From: DAISIL01 sp036822015
GTDB taxonomy: Bacteria; Bacteroidota; Bacteroidia; Cytophagales; Bernardetiaceae
Reading direction: 5' to 3'
Length of the DNA: 64,000 nt
NCBI GenBank assembly: GCA_036822015.1
Contig: DAISIL010000003.1
Coordinates: 41,656 to 105,655, forward strand
Shown: positions 50,755-60,201 of the stretch, in pieces
Layout: every line of letters begins with the position of its first letter
Numbering within the stretch: position 1 is the stretch's first letter
Notes under the pieces: model-generated
Told to the model about the DNA's origin: nothing
Databases searched by the model: none
What the model saw: the letters and a program-made list of their open reading frames with translations, nothing else
Made by a program: the position numbers and the translations under genes

Positions 50755-51693
50755 TTAACGCACAAATTTTTTAATGTTTTTGTTTACTGTTTCGGCTTTT
50801 TCAAAATTGACAAAATGCCCGGCATCGTCGATGAGTGCGGTTCGGGCTTGGGGCATTTTCTCTTTGGCCTCCTTGATGAGCTGGTCGATGGAGAGCTGGG
50901 GATGGAGGTAGCGGTTTGGGATGAGGCGGTCGTCTTTGCCGTAGAGCATCAAAAGGGGGAGCCGTATGCGCTGGAGGTGTTCAAAGACAGGCTGTGCCAG
51001 CATTCCGGCCACACAGCGAGAAACGGCGACGCTGTACTGCGCAAAGGCCGCCTTTTCTTCGATCATGGCTAGGCGGTCGGTGAGCATGAAACGGGCATCT
51101 TCGGGGAAGGTGTTGAAGTTGTCTTTGAGGTTGGTTTCGATTTTGTCTGTGGGGGTGGCCGCGATCATTTCGGGGCTAGTAAAGTTGCGAAGCAGATTTG
51201 CTTCTTGTTCGGTGAAGGTCTCCAGCCCTGCTGGGGCAATCAGTACGAGTTTGTCCAGCAGATTGGGATAGGTCATCGCAAAGGTCATCGCGATTTGTCC
51301 ACCCATCGAATGCCCCACGAGGGTAAGCGTGTGAAGGTCTTTTTTTAAAATAAAATCGCGGATAACCTCCGCAAAAAAGCGCATATCATAGGGCCAGGCT
51401 TCGTCTTTGCCTGACTGCCCATAGCCAGGCAGGTCGATGGCAATGCAGCGGTAATGCTTCGATAGCTCGGCGATATTTTTGTGCCAGGCAGGGGCGTAGC
51501 TGCCCAGTCCATGCACAAAAAGTAAGGTTTTTTTGCCGTTGCCCTGCTCCGTGTAGGCCAACCGAACGCCCTGCTCCAGTTCTACGCTTTGCATCGCAAA
51601 GGGGTAGGTCAGGGAGGTAAAGGCATGATCCTGGGCTTGTACGAAAGACCAACAAATCATCACACAAAAAAGGGATAGCAACTGTTTTTTCAT
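50755..51693 (-). CDS. Exported alpha/beta hydrolase
   Basis: A 312-residue alpha/beta hydrolase with a signal peptide (MKKQLLSLFCVMICWSFVQAQ type, about 1-21). The oxyanion loop is FVHGLGSYAPAW, the nucleophile elbow LVGHSMGGQ, the acid region LYGKDDRLIP, and the catalytic His is in DDAGHFVNFE. The substrate is unknown; an exported hydrolase/lipase-like role is inferred. The stop lies 55 bases before the STAS gene, so it may be first in the same operon. ATG 51693 is chosen over upstream in-frame codons. Confidence 0.87.
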   Translation of the reverse strand: MKKQLLSLFCVMICWSFVQAQDHAFTSLTYPFAMQSVELEQGVRLAYTEQGNGKKTLLFVHGLGSYAPAWHKNIAELSKHYRCIAIDLPGYGQSGKDEAWPYDMRFFAEVIRDFILKKDLHTLTLVGHSMGGQIAMTFAMTYPNLLDKLVLIAPAGLETFTEQEANLLRNFTSPEMIAATPTDKIETNLKDNFNTFPEDARFMLTDRLAMIEEKAAFAQYSVAVSRCVAGMLAQPVFEHLQRIRLPLLMLYGKDDRLIPNRYLHPQLSIDQLIKEAKEKMPQARTALIDDAGHFVNFEKAETVNKNIKKFVR

Positions 51694-51820
51694 GGTTTGG
51701 GTAGGCTGATGTGTGGGGGCAAAGAAAAGAATTTTTCCAAAATTCATACCATAATATCCCCAAAAAGTACAAAACTTGACGGATTGAAGCGAGCGCACGT
51801 TAAAAGTGTGTGCTGTATTT

Positions 51821-51851
51821 TTTTGTTTTCCCCAAAAAACAACTATCTTTG
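51821..51851 (+). promoter_or_regulatory. Promoter of the zinc-ribbon coiled-coil gene
   Basis: TTG (51823-51825, within TTTTG), an 18-base spacer and a perfect TATCTTTG (51844-51851), 34 bases before ATG 51886. Confidence 0.65.
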
Positions 51852-51885
51852 TGGTTCTTTAAAAAAAACAAAAGCCATCTCTTAC

Positions 51886-52680
51886 ATGGAAACTCCGGTA
51901 GCTAAAAAACTCGCCGCCTTACAAAAGCTCCAACGCATTGATTCAGAGCTAGATGAGATCAAAAAGGTACGCGGGGGATTGCCCGATGAGGTGCAAGACC
52001 TCGAAGATGACATTGCGGCTTATCACACCCGCATCAAAAAAATAAACGACGAGGCTAAGGCACTCCGAGAGGAAATCAAAACCCTCAAGACACAGATCAA
52101 GGACTTTGAAACCAAAGGACAGAAGTACGAAGCCCAGCAGATGGAAGTCCGAAATGATCGTGAATATCAGGCCATTAGCCGTGAGATGGAGGATAATGAA
52201 CTAAGCATCCAACTGGCCAAAAAGCACATCAAACAAAAAGAAGAACTCGTCAATCGCAAAAAAGAACTCGTCAAAGAGGTAGAAGAAAAATTAGAAAGCC
52301 GACAGGCTGACTTGCAAGTCAAACAACAAGAACTCGATAGCATCATCGCCGAAAGCCAGGAGCGCGAGGAGAAGTTGCGCAAAGACCGCGAGCGACAGGT
52401 CAAAAATGTCGATCAGCACCTCTACAAAGGGTATGTTCGCCTGCGGGGGAACTTCCGCAACGGGCTTGCCGTCGTGGAGGTAGATCGCAATGCTTGTGGC
52501 GGCTGTTTTAGCATTGTCCCGCCCCAGCGACAAGTAGAGATCAAGGAGAAAAAGAAAATCGTGATTTGTGAGCATTGCGGGCGTGTCCTTGCCGATGTCA
52601 TCGACCAGGAGGAACCCGAAAAGAAAAAGAAAACCAGCCGCCGCAAGAAGAAAAAAGACGAAGAAGAGGTACTCGAGTGA
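51886..52680 (+). CDS. Coiled-coil protein with C4 zinc ribbon
   Basis: A 264-residue protein. Residues about 10-185 form a long antiparallel coiled coil of the CT398/FlgZ-like type. The C-terminal zinc ribbon has two CxxC knuckles, CGGC and CEHC, separated by about 20 residues, then a Lys/Glu tail. Relatives in Bacteroidota often sit beside a Nif3-like gene, not present here. It probably binds RNA, DNA or the export apparatus, but the role is unclear. Its TGA overlaps the next ATG (ATGATG-type overlap). Confidence 0.85.
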   Translation: METPVAKKLAALQKLQRIDSELDEIKKVRGGLPDEVQDLEDDIAAYHTRIKKINDEAKALREEIKTLKTQIKDFETKGQKYEAQQMEVRNDREYQAISREMEDNELSIQLAKKHIKQKEELVNRKKELVKEVEEKLESRQADLQVKQQELDSIIAESQEREEKLRKDRERQVKNVDQHLYKGYVRLRGNFRNGLAVVEVDRNACGGCFSIVPPQRQVEIKEKKKIVICEHCGRVLADVIDQEEPEKKKKTSRRKKKKDEEEVLE

Positions 52681-53102
52681 TGTATCCGATCTTGCTTTTA
52701 GCCAACCTTTTGGTGAGTGCCTTCCTAACGGGGCTGATTTGGTTTGTGCAAGTGGTGCATTATCCCATTTTTTCTCGGGTCAGCCCCGAAAATTTTATCC
52801 GTTTCCATGAAACCCATACGGCCCTAACGGGGCGTTTGGTGGTTCTGCCGATGCTTCTCGAGCTGGCGCTGGGCCTGGTACTGGCTTTGTCGCATCCCCA
52901 TTGGACGACGTGGCTGGCATTGGCTTTGGTGGTGGTGGCCTGGCTTTCTACGTTTTTTTTGTCGGTTCCCTTGCACGGGCAGTTACACGGCGGTTTTGAT
53001 GCCGAAGCAATCACACGACTTGTCCAGACGAACTGGATTCGCTGCCTAGCCTGGACAGCGCGGGCCTTGCTGCTACTTTGGCTGGTGTATCGCTTGCTCT
53101 GA
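52680..53102 (+). CDS. Small membrane protein of unknown function
   Basis: A 140-residue protein with four predicted transmembrane helices (about 3-20, 48-66, 72-94 and 117-138). Conserved-looking points are FVQVVHYPIFSRV after helix 1, FHETHT before helix 2, and PLHGQLHGGFD before helix 4. The pattern matches an uncharacterised family seen across Bacteroidota; I cannot name it. ATG 52680 overlaps the zinc-ribbon stop by one base, so it is translationally coupled to it. Confidence 0.75.
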   Translation: MYPILLLANLLVSAFLTGLIWFVQVVHYPIFSRVSPENFIRFHETHTALTGRLVVLPMLLELALGLVLALSHPHWTTWLALALVVVAWLSTFFLSVPLHGQLHGGFDAEAITRLVQTNWIRCLAWTARALLLLWLVYRLL

Positions 53103-53160
53103 AAGGGTATTTTTTCTTATCTTCGGTCATTGTTTCACCACCAAACGAACCCCAGCACCG

Positions 53161-56049
53161 ATGAAATACGGCTACCTGTTTTTGCTTTGCCTCTGGCTCC
53201 CTACTTTCGGGCAAGCACAGCCCACCCCAACGCCTGCCTCCCAACGCCTGCAAGCCTACCAAGTCCGCGAAGAACTTCGCCACAAGTCGCTGATCCAACA
53301 CCTTGATTTTCAGAATATCGGACCTACCGTGATGAGCGGCCGTGTCGTTGATATTGAAGCTAAGCCCGATGACCCAACGCAGTTTCTGGTCGCTTATGCC
53401 TCGGGCGGGCTGTGGCAAACCCGCGATAATGGCATTTCTTTCGCCCCGCTTTTTGAGAAGCAGGCCGCCATGACCATCGGCGATATTGCCGCCGACTGGC
53501 GCAACCAAATCATCTGGATTGGTACAGGCGAAAACAACTCCAGCCGCTCCTCCTACGCTGGTGTGGGCATGTACGTCAGCCGCGACGCTGGCAAAACCTG
53601 GCAGCATCGCGGACTCGAAGAGACCCACCACATCGGGCGTGTCGTCTTGCACCCGCAGGATACCAACACGCTTTGGGTAGCTGCCCTTGGGCATCTTTAT
53701 ACCCCCAACGCCGAGCGCGGCATCTACAAAACCACCGACGGCGGAAAGACCTGGAAAAAAACGCTTTTTGTCAATGACAGCACCGGTGCCGTAGAGCTTA
53801 TCATCGACCCCAGCAATCCCAAGACCCTCTACGCCGCTACCTGGCAGCGCATCCGAGCAGCCTGGGATTTTATCGGGAATGGCAAAGGATCAGCGATTTA
53901 CAAAAGCACGGATGCCGGAGAGACCTGGCAAAAGCTAGATTTCCCCGTTGGGGAAGGCGCCGGACGCATCGGATTGGCCCTAGCAGAAAGTCAGCCACAG
54001 ACGCTGTACGCCGTCCTGGATAACCAGGATCGCGAAGCCAAAACAGACGAAGACAAGCCCGACCAGCTCACCAAAGACCGCCTCCGAGCGATCACCAAAG
54101 CCGAGTTTCTTGCCCTAAACGATCAGAAAATTAACGATTTTTTAGATCAATTTGACTTCCCCTCGCACCACACCGCTCAAAGTATCAAGAAGCAAGTTCA
54201 AGCGGACGAAATCACGCCCCAAACGCTTGTTACCTACCTTGAAGATGCCAACGCCCAACTCTTCGATACGCCCGTCAAGGGACTTGAGTGCTATCGCTCC
54301 GACGACGGCGGAAAGACCTGGAAAAAAACGGCACAAATCCCCGACGCGGTTTATTCCTATGGCTACTACTTCGGACAAGTTCGGGTAGATGCCCAAAACC
54401 CAGAGCAACTTTACACGATGGGTGTGCCTATTCTGGCCTCCAATGATGGGGGCAAAACCTGGCAGTCGATCAATGAAGATAACGTACACGTCGATCATCA
54501 CGCCTTGTGGGTCAATCCCAAGCGCAGCGGACATCTGATCCTGGGCAACGATGGCGGCATCAATATCTCCTACGACAACGGCAAAAACTGGTTCAAGGCC
54601 AATAGCATCCCCGTTGGGCAGTTTTACGCCATCCAGGTCGATCTGGAAAAGCCCTACAATGTCTATGGTGGGCTACAAGATAATGGGGTTTGGTATGGCA
54701 AAAATACCTATACAGCTAGCAGAAAATGGCATGAAGAAGGGCAGTACCCCTACCGAAGGCTCCTCGGCGGCGACGGGATGCAAGTCGAAGTTGATACCCG
54801 CACCAACAACACCATCATCACAGGCTATCAGTTCGGCAACTATTTCAGGATCAACAAAACAACGGGACAACGCACGCCCATCACCCCCAAGCATACCCTC
54901 GGCGAACGTCCTCTGCGCTTCAACTGGCAGGCGCCCGTACACCTCTCCCGCCACAACCAGGACATCCTCTACATGGGATCGCATCGCTTTCATCGTTCCT
55001 TCGATCAGGGCGATACCTGGCAGACGCTTTCCGATGACCTGACCCAAGGCGGCAAGCCAGGAAATGTTCCCTATGGTACGCTGACGAGCATCCACGAATC
55101 GCCGACGCGCTTTGGCTTGATCTACGTTGGGAGTGATGATGGACTGGTACACATCAGTCGTGATGCCGGACATAGCTGGGAGAATATCTCCGAAGGACTA
55201 CCGGCAGGCTATTGGGTATCAAGGGTTCAGGCATCTACACACGAAGAGGGGCGCGTCTATGTGAGCCTAAACGGTTATCGCTATGATGACTTCCGAGCGA
55301 TGGTTTTTGTCTCCGAAGACTACGGTAAAAGCTGGCAAATGATCAGTGAAGGGCTGCCCAGCGAAGCAGTCAATGTGATTCGGGAAGACCCCAAAAGCCC
55401 CGATTTGCTTTTTGTGGGAACAGATCACGGCTTGTATATCTCCCTTGATCGCGGACAAAATTGGATGACAACTGGACACCAATTCCCCGCCGTTGCGGTG
55501 CATGACCTGGTGATCCACCCTCGGGAGCCACATCTGATCGTGGGTACGCACGGGCGATCCCTGTACAAAGCCGACATTGAGCCGTTACGCGCCCTGACCC
55601 AAGACCTTCGCCAAAAAGACCTTCATCTCTTTGCGCTTTCAGAGATCACCCACAACCCCAAGTGGGGAGAGGCATGGAGCCAATGGCGCGAGGCTAGCGT
55701 ACCAGAACTCAAGCTTTCATTTTTTGCAAAAAACACGGGAACCGCTCAAGTCGAAATCCTCACCCAAGCAGGGCTACGCTTACACACGATTGAGCATCCG
55801 GTTACTTCGGCAGGCTTACAATTCCTGACCTACGACTGCACCCTGGATGCCAAACAGGAAAAAGCCTATCAGAAAACCCGCAAGGACGGCCAGCCCCGTA
55901 CCGAAGCCGCCAAAAATGGTCAATGGTACTTACTGCCCGGGACATATCAAGTGCGCGTCAGCCTCAACGGACAAAGCCAGACCGAAACCCTCACCATTAA
56001 GCCCGCCGAAGCCAAGCCCAGCCGAGGAACTGCCCGAAAAACGCCCTAG
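53161..56049 (+). CDS. BNR/VPS10-type beta-propeller exoprotein
   Basis: A 962-residue exported protein with a signal peptide (about 1-19, FGQAQ). Multiple sialidase-type Asp-box/BNR repeats are clear (DAGKTWQ, DGGKTWKK, DAGETWQ, DGGKTWQS, DRGQNW), spread from about 80 to 790 as in VPS10/sortilin-like and glycosyl-hydrolase-like propellers. The last about 150 residues are a beta-sandwich-like region. No catalytic sialidase residues or type IX sorting domain are identified. It is convergent with a paralog of the same family at 56588. Confidence 0.88.
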   Translation: MKYGYLFLLCLWLPTFGQAQPTPTPASQRLQAYQVREELRHKSLIQHLDFQNIGPTVMSGRVVDIEAKPDDPTQFLVAYASGGLWQTRDNGISFAPLFEKQAAMTIGDIAADWRNQIIWIGTGENNSSRSSYAGVGMYVSRDAGKTWQHRGLEETHHIGRVVLHPQDTNTLWVAALGHLYTPNAERGIYKTTDGGKTWKKTLFVNDSTGAVELIIDPSNPKTLYAATWQRIRAAWDFIGNGKGSAIYKSTDAGETWQKLDFPVGEGAGRIGLALAESQPQTLYAVLDNQDREAKTDEDKPDQLTKDRLRAITKAEFLALNDQKINDFLDQFDFPSHHTAQSIKKQVQADEITPQTLVTYLEDANAQLFDTPVKGLECYRSDDGGKTWKKTAQIPDAVYSYGYYFGQVRVDAQNPEQLYTMGVPILASNDGGKTWQSINEDNVHVDHHALWVNPKRSGHLILGNDGGINISYDNGKNWFKANSIPVGQFYAIQVDLEKPYNVYGGLQDNGVWYGKNTYTASRKWHEEGQYPYRRLLGGDGMQVEVDTRTNNTIITGYQFGNYFRINKTTGQRTPITPKHTLGERPLRFNWQAPVHLSRHNQDILYMGSHRFHRSFDQGDTWQTLSDDLTQGGKPGNVPYGTLTSIHESPTRFGLIYVGSDDGLVHISRDAGHSWENISEGLPAGYWVSRVQASTHEEGRVYVSLNGYRYDDFRAMVFVSEDYGKSWQMISEGLPSEAVNVIREDPKSPDLLFVGTDHGLYISLDRGQNWMTTGHQFPAVAVHDLVIHPREPHLIVGTHGRSLYKADIEPLRALTQDLRQKDLHLFALSEITHNPKWGEAWSQWREASVPELKLSFFAKNTGTAQVEILTQAGLRLHTIEHPVTSAGLQFLTYDCTLDAKQEKAYQKTRKDGQPRTEAAKNGQWYLLPGTYQVRVSLNGQSQTETLTIKPAEAKPSRGTARKTP

Positions 56050-56162
56050 GGCAACCGAGCAAATCTGTCCTAAAAGACAAAGCCCGGATGTACCCAGATG
56101 GATATGACAAGGGGAGCAGGTCGATTCTTCTAACAGACCTGGACTAGAAATCTTAAAATATT

Positions 56163-56567
56163 TTATGTCTCATGCTCACTCGCCATCCTCCTGCTCCTCC
56201 TGGTCGCATATACGATCTGAATTATCGCACCAGTTAGCCCTCCGACTGTGATAAACGGAATTGAATCAATAAATCCATCGGGTAGAAAGGGCAAATATTC
56301 TTGTAGAAAGGTTTTGGCATAGGTAGCATCCGGATCAACTCGTTGTCTAACACGCTTTTCCCAATCTGTTAATATGCAGCCACCCGTAAAAAACAAGGAG
56401 ATTAACTGTCCCACCGAACAGAGCAGGAAGGCCCAGGCAAAAAAGTCTTTTTTGTGAAACCTGGTAAATCTTCCTGTTAGTAGCGCGATGCAGCCAGCTA
56501 CAGTAATACCTGTTACAAGGCCGTGAAACAGTAAAAGTCCATAGATTAACCAGACTTGATCTTTCAT
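56163..56567 (-). CDS. Small membrane protein, DUF2784-like
   Basis: A 134-residue membrane protein with helices at about 5-29, 42-62 and 96-121. The loop GGCILTDWEKRVRQRV after helix 2 resembles the DUF2784 motif (CPLT-W-E-LR). The DUF2784 call is by pattern memory and moderate. The function is unknown. It lies 20 bases after the paralogous propeller gene on the same strand, which suggests cotranscription. Confidence 0.6.
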   Translation of the reverse strand: MKDQVWLIYGLLLFHGLVTGITVAGCIALLTGRFTRFHKKDFFAWAFLLCSVGQLISLFFTGGCILTDWEKRVRQRVDPDATYAKTFLQEYLPFLPDGFIDSIPFITVGGLTGAIIQIVYATRRSRRMASEHET

Positions 56568-56587
56568 AATGAATGAGAAATGTTTGT

Positions 56588-59500
56588 CTATTCCCCCACG
56601 GCTGGTACTTCTTTCTCCCGCACGAGCTGGTTAAATTGGGGGATGTCGAAGACCAGGACTTGACGGTACTTAGCTAACTCGGCATCAATGGCCGCCGTGA
56701 TTTCCTGACGGAACTGCTCCGCCTGTTGGGTGGGGGCAAAGTCGCTCATCCCGACAAGAGAAGTCAAATGAGCCAACTTGTTGTTGAGCCGTATGGGAAA
56801 GTTGAGGGGGTCTTGTCCGCTGCGGTTTTTGGTTTGATACAATGCCTCTTCAATCTTTGTTAGTTTTTCGGAAATTGTTTTGCTTTGTATCTGTATGTCC
56901 GCGTCTGTGGTGCGTTTGGCTACGCCTTGCACCTGTTCCCGTATCTTTCGGATATGCTCAATGGCTTGATGGGTCTCTGTTACTTTATCTCTGACCTGGG
57001 TCAGGAAGACAAAGAGGGCCTCCATGTCTTGCTGGGTGGCTTCCGAGCGGGGATTTTTGAGGATGGCAAAAGGCTGCGTACCGAGGGTGTTGCCGTTGTG
57101 CTGCATGGCTACCTGGTACGTTCCCGGGATAGCTTTGGGCCCCTGCAAGCTCGCCCACCAAAGGATCATTCCATCCACCTTCTTGGCGGGGGCATAGCGG
57201 GTATCCCAGACAAAGCGGTTGATGCCAGCTTTGAGGTCTTTTACATGGATTTTCAGGCTTTCCTCTTCGGATTTTGTGCCGAAACTACGGATGGTATCGC
57301 CATTGCTTTCGAGGAAAGTAAGCCGCAGATCGGTTGCGGTGTCAGGCTGTTGGGGCAGATAAAAATAGACCATCACGCCGCCCGGATGGTTGGTTCCTTC
57401 GGTCTTGGAGGGTTCTTTGCGCTGTGAGCCATCCATGCGGTAGGCATCCAGGGGACGGAAAAGCTGGGCTGTCCCTGCACCTGGTGCATCCATGATTTGA
57501 TGGAGGGGTGTCAGGTCATCGAGTATCCAGAGGCTGCGCCCTTGTGTGGCCACGATCAAGTTTTGATTTTTGATGGTAAGGTCTGTAATCGGCACAATGG
57601 GGAGATTTTGCTGAAATTTCTGCCACTTTTTGCCATCATCGAAGGAGATATACAAGCCCGACTCGGTACCGGCATAGAGCAAGCCCACCTTGCTGGGGTC
57701 AGCACGGATGACGCGGGTGAAGTGTTCGGGGGCGATGCCTTCCGTGATGCGCGTCCAGGTTTTGCCGTAGTCTTTGGTTTGGTAGAGGTAGGGGGTGTAG
57801 TCGCCGAGCTTGTAGCGGGTGGCGGCCAGGTACAAGCCGCCTTTTTCGTGGGGGCTGACTTCGAGGCTGTTTATCATCGCCCATTCGGGCAGTTTGGGCG
57901 GCGTTACGTTTGTCCAGTTTTTGCCGCCGTCGCGGGTCAGGTGGAGAAGGCCGTCGTCTGATCCCGTCCAGATTACGCCCTCCTCGTGGGGCGACTCGGC
58001 GGCAGCAAAGATGGTACAGTAGTACTCTACGCTGGTGTTATCCTTCGTGATGGGCCCACCCGAGGGGCCGAGTTTGGTGCTGTCATTGCGGGTGAGGTCT
58101 GGGCTGATGGTCTGCCACGAACGCCCACCGTCGGTGCTGGCGTGCAGATGATTAGAGGCAGCATAGACTTTGTCAGGCTTGTGGGGAGAGAAGAAGATGG
58201 GGAAGTTCCACTGGAAGCGGTACTTCATATCCTCGGCCCCGTGTCCCATGGGGTTATTGGGCCAGACGTTTACGGCGTGTTCTTCTTGGGTTTGGTGGTT
58301 GTAGCGGGTCAAGAATCCGCCGTAGCTCCCCCCAAAGACGATGTCTGGGTTTTTAGGATGTGGGGCAATGTGCGCACTTTCGCCGCCAGCGGTGGGTTCC
58401 CAGTCGGCTGCTGTGATGGCATTTCCGGTGGAGCGGTGGGCGATACGCAGGGTGGTGTTGTCCTGTTGCGCCACATAGATGCGGTAGGGGAAATGGTTAT
58501 CCGTCGTTACGCGATAAAACTGCGCCGTAGCTTGGTTGTGGTAGGTACTCCAGGTGTTGCCGCCGTCGAGCGAGACCTGCGCCCCGCCGTCGTTGCCCAC
58601 GATGAGGCGGTTGGCCTCCTGGGGATCAATCCAGAGGTCGTGATGGTCGGCATGGGGCGTGGATTGGGTCGTAAAAGTCTTGCCACCGTCGGTGGACTGA
58701 TGATACTGGACGTTGAGTACATAGACCTTATCGGCATCGCGGGTATCGGCATAAAGGCGGGTAAAGTACCAGGCGCGTTGGCGTAGGGCCCGATTGTCGT
58801 TTACTTTTTTCCAGGTTTTGCCGCCGTCTTCGGAGCGAAACAAGCCGCCGTTTTCGTTTTCGATCAGGGCCCAGAGACGATCCCGTTTCACGGGCGAGAC
58901 TGCCACTCCGCTAATGCCCCATACGCCCGTAGGTAAGCCTTCATTTTTTGAAAGCTCCTGCCAGGTATCGCCTCCGTCGGTGGACTTCCATAGCCCTGAC
59001 CCTTCGCCCCCACTCAAAAGGCTGTGTGGCGTGCGTCGGATGCGCCAGGTGCTGGCATAGATCACACGCGGGTTCATCGGATCAAGGATCAAATCTACTG
59101 CGCCGGCATCGGCATTGACAAAAAGGATTTTTTCCCAGGTCTTGCCACCGTCTCGGGAGCGATACACGCCCCGCTCCTGTGTCGGTTTGTAGAGGTCGCC
59201 CATCACGGCGGCATACACCAGATCGGGGTTTTGGGGATGGATACGGATGCGGGAGATGTGCCGTACTTTTTCTAGCCCGATGGCCTGCCAGGTTTTGCCG
59301 GCATCTGTACTTTTCCAAACGCCGTAGCCATAGGAGACGTTGCCGCGCACGGTTTTTTCGCCGCCACCAACGTAGATCACGTTGGGATCGTAGGCACTGA
59401 CGGCGATAGCTCCCACAGAACCACCAAAATACCCGTCGGAGATGTTTTCCCAGGTCTTGCCCGCATCTTCGGTGCGCCATACGCCGCCGCCCGTTGCGCC

Positions 59501-59677
59501 AAAGTAAAACAGCTTGGGTTGTCCGGCTACGCCCGTAACGGCAGCCGAGCGCCCCCCACGAAAGGGGCCCAGGTGGCGAAAATCAAGACCGGCATAGCGG
59601 CTTTCGGGGATGGTTTGGGCTTCCAGGAGAGGCAGGAAAGCCAGCCAGAGGACAAAGGCGATAAGGATACGTTGCAT
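56588..59677 (-). CDS. BNR/VPS10-type beta-propeller exoprotein (second copy)
   Basis: A 1029-residue exported protein of the same family as the gene at 53161, with signal peptide (about 1-20, LLEAQ). Asp-box repeats (DAGKTWE, DGGKTWEK, DGGDTWQ, DGGNTWS, DGGRSWQ, DGGKNWTN, DYGKTWTR) run from about 60 to 720. A C-terminal domain (about 730-1029) includes a beta region and a helical tail not shared with the other. No enzymatic residues or type IX sorting domain are recognised. Confidence 0.88.
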   Translation of the reverse strand: MQRILIAFVLWLAFLPLLEAQTIPESRYAGLDFRHLGPFRGGRSAAVTGVAGQPKLFYFGATGGGVWRTEDAGKTWENISDGYFGGSVGAIAVSAYDPNVIYVGGGEKTVRGNVSYGYGVWKSTDAGKTWQAIGLEKVRHISRIRIHPQNPDLVYAAVMGDLYKPTQERGVYRSRDGGKTWEKILFVNADAGAVDLILDPMNPRVIYASTWRIRRTPHSLLSGGEGSGLWKSTDGGDTWQELSKNEGLPTGVWGISGVAVSPVKRDRLWALIENENGGLFRSEDGGKTWKKVNDNRALRQRAWYFTRLYADTRDADKVYVLNVQYHQSTDGGKTFTTQSTPHADHHDLWIDPQEANRLIVGNDGGAQVSLDGGNTWSTYHNQATAQFYRVTTDNHFPYRIYVAQQDNTTLRIAHRSTGNAITAADWEPTAGGESAHIAPHPKNPDIVFGGSYGGFLTRYNHQTQEEHAVNVWPNNPMGHGAEDMKYRFQWNFPIFFSPHKPDKVYAASNHLHASTDGGRSWQTISPDLTRNDSTKLGPSGGPITKDNTSVEYYCTIFAAAESPHEEGVIWTGSDDGLLHLTRDGGKNWTNVTPPKLPEWAMINSLEVSPHEKGGLYLAATRYKLGDYTPYLYQTKDYGKTWTRITEGIAPEHFTRVIRADPSKVGLLYAGTESGLYISFDDGKKWQKFQQNLPIVPITDLTIKNQNLIVATQGRSLWILDDLTPLHQIMDAPGAGTAQLFRPLDAYRMDGSQRKEPSKTEGTNHPGGVMVYFYLPQQPDTATDLRLTFLESNGDTIRSFGTKSEEESLKIHVKDLKAGINRFVWDTRYAPAKKVDGMILWWASLQGPKAIPGTYQVAMQHNGNTLGTQPFAILKNPRSEATQQDMEALFVFLTQVRDKVTETHQAIEHIRKIREQVQGVAKRTTDADIQIQSKTISEKLTKIEEALYQTKNRSGQDPLNFPIRLNNKLAHLTSLVGMSDFAPTQQAEQFRQEITAAIDAELAKYRQVLVFDIPQFNQLVREKEVPAVGE

Positions 59678-59898
59678 GGCGTTGTGCGTATGAAGTTTCT
59701 AAAAACGGAATGTAAGTTAGGGAAAAATTTGGTAGAGATCACAAAAAATGGTGGCAAGCCTCATGGAGGGAATGAAACGACCCGCCGAGAAAAGTTGTAT
59801 GAGAGGTAGTAAGAGCGATCCTTCGATTAGGAAAAAACAAGGATTATGTATAAATTTATTGTCGAGATGAAAAGTAAAAATGGAGAAACCCTGATTAA

Positions 59899-60145
59899 GG
59901 CTCACTTCTGTTTGCTTTTACAGACAGACACGCCGTGTTAGAATACACAAACTTCTACCATTGGAAAGCTACGTACAGTGATACGCCCGACATGAACAAA
60001 GAAAAAAAGCAAGCTGAGTTTCTGATACACGGCTGCTTGTCTCACGGGCATTGGGGTAAGAAGCGTAGCGATGAAAACAGATGTTGAGTGCGTACTACGT
60101 AAGCACAATTACGCTATCCCCGTCGTATCCAAAATGTACTACTGA
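59899..60145 (+). pseudogene. Decayed DarT-type ADP-ribosyltransferase toxin (DUF4433)
   Basis: One frame (59899-60087) encodes LLFAFTDRHAVLEYTNFY... KEKKQAEFLIHGCL before a TGA. This matches the DarT/DUF4433 pattern FTDGHA-x-FY followed by KQAEFLV. A second frame (60071-60145) reads DVECVLRKHNYAIPVVSKMYY then stops, matching the family C-terminus that ends in WYY. A third fragment (MYKFIVEMKS, from 59846) may be the preceding IV strand. The N-terminal half with the NAD-binding motifs is absent, at least one frameshift separates the pieces, and the region after HGCL is shortened. DarT adds ADP-ribose to thymidine in single-stranded DNA. The match is from memory of the family, but three landmarks in the correct order make it convincing. 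Confidence 0.75.
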
Positions 60146-60151
60146 CTATGA

Positions 60152-60181
60152 TCCATAGCTTTGGTGAACACGGTTAAATAA
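60152..60181 (+). pseudogene. DarG-like macrodomain start remnant
   Basis: Immediately after the DarT stop, one frame reads SIALVNTVK then TAA. DarG antitoxins begin with a macrodomain motif of the type ALVNTVNTVGVMGKG. Only about nine residues remain. The order, DarT C-terminus then DarG N-terminus within 10 bases, is the usual order of the operon. Very short, so the call depends on the context. Confidence 0.5.
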
Positions 60182-60201
60182 GAAGAAAACATGAAACGCT
60201 A

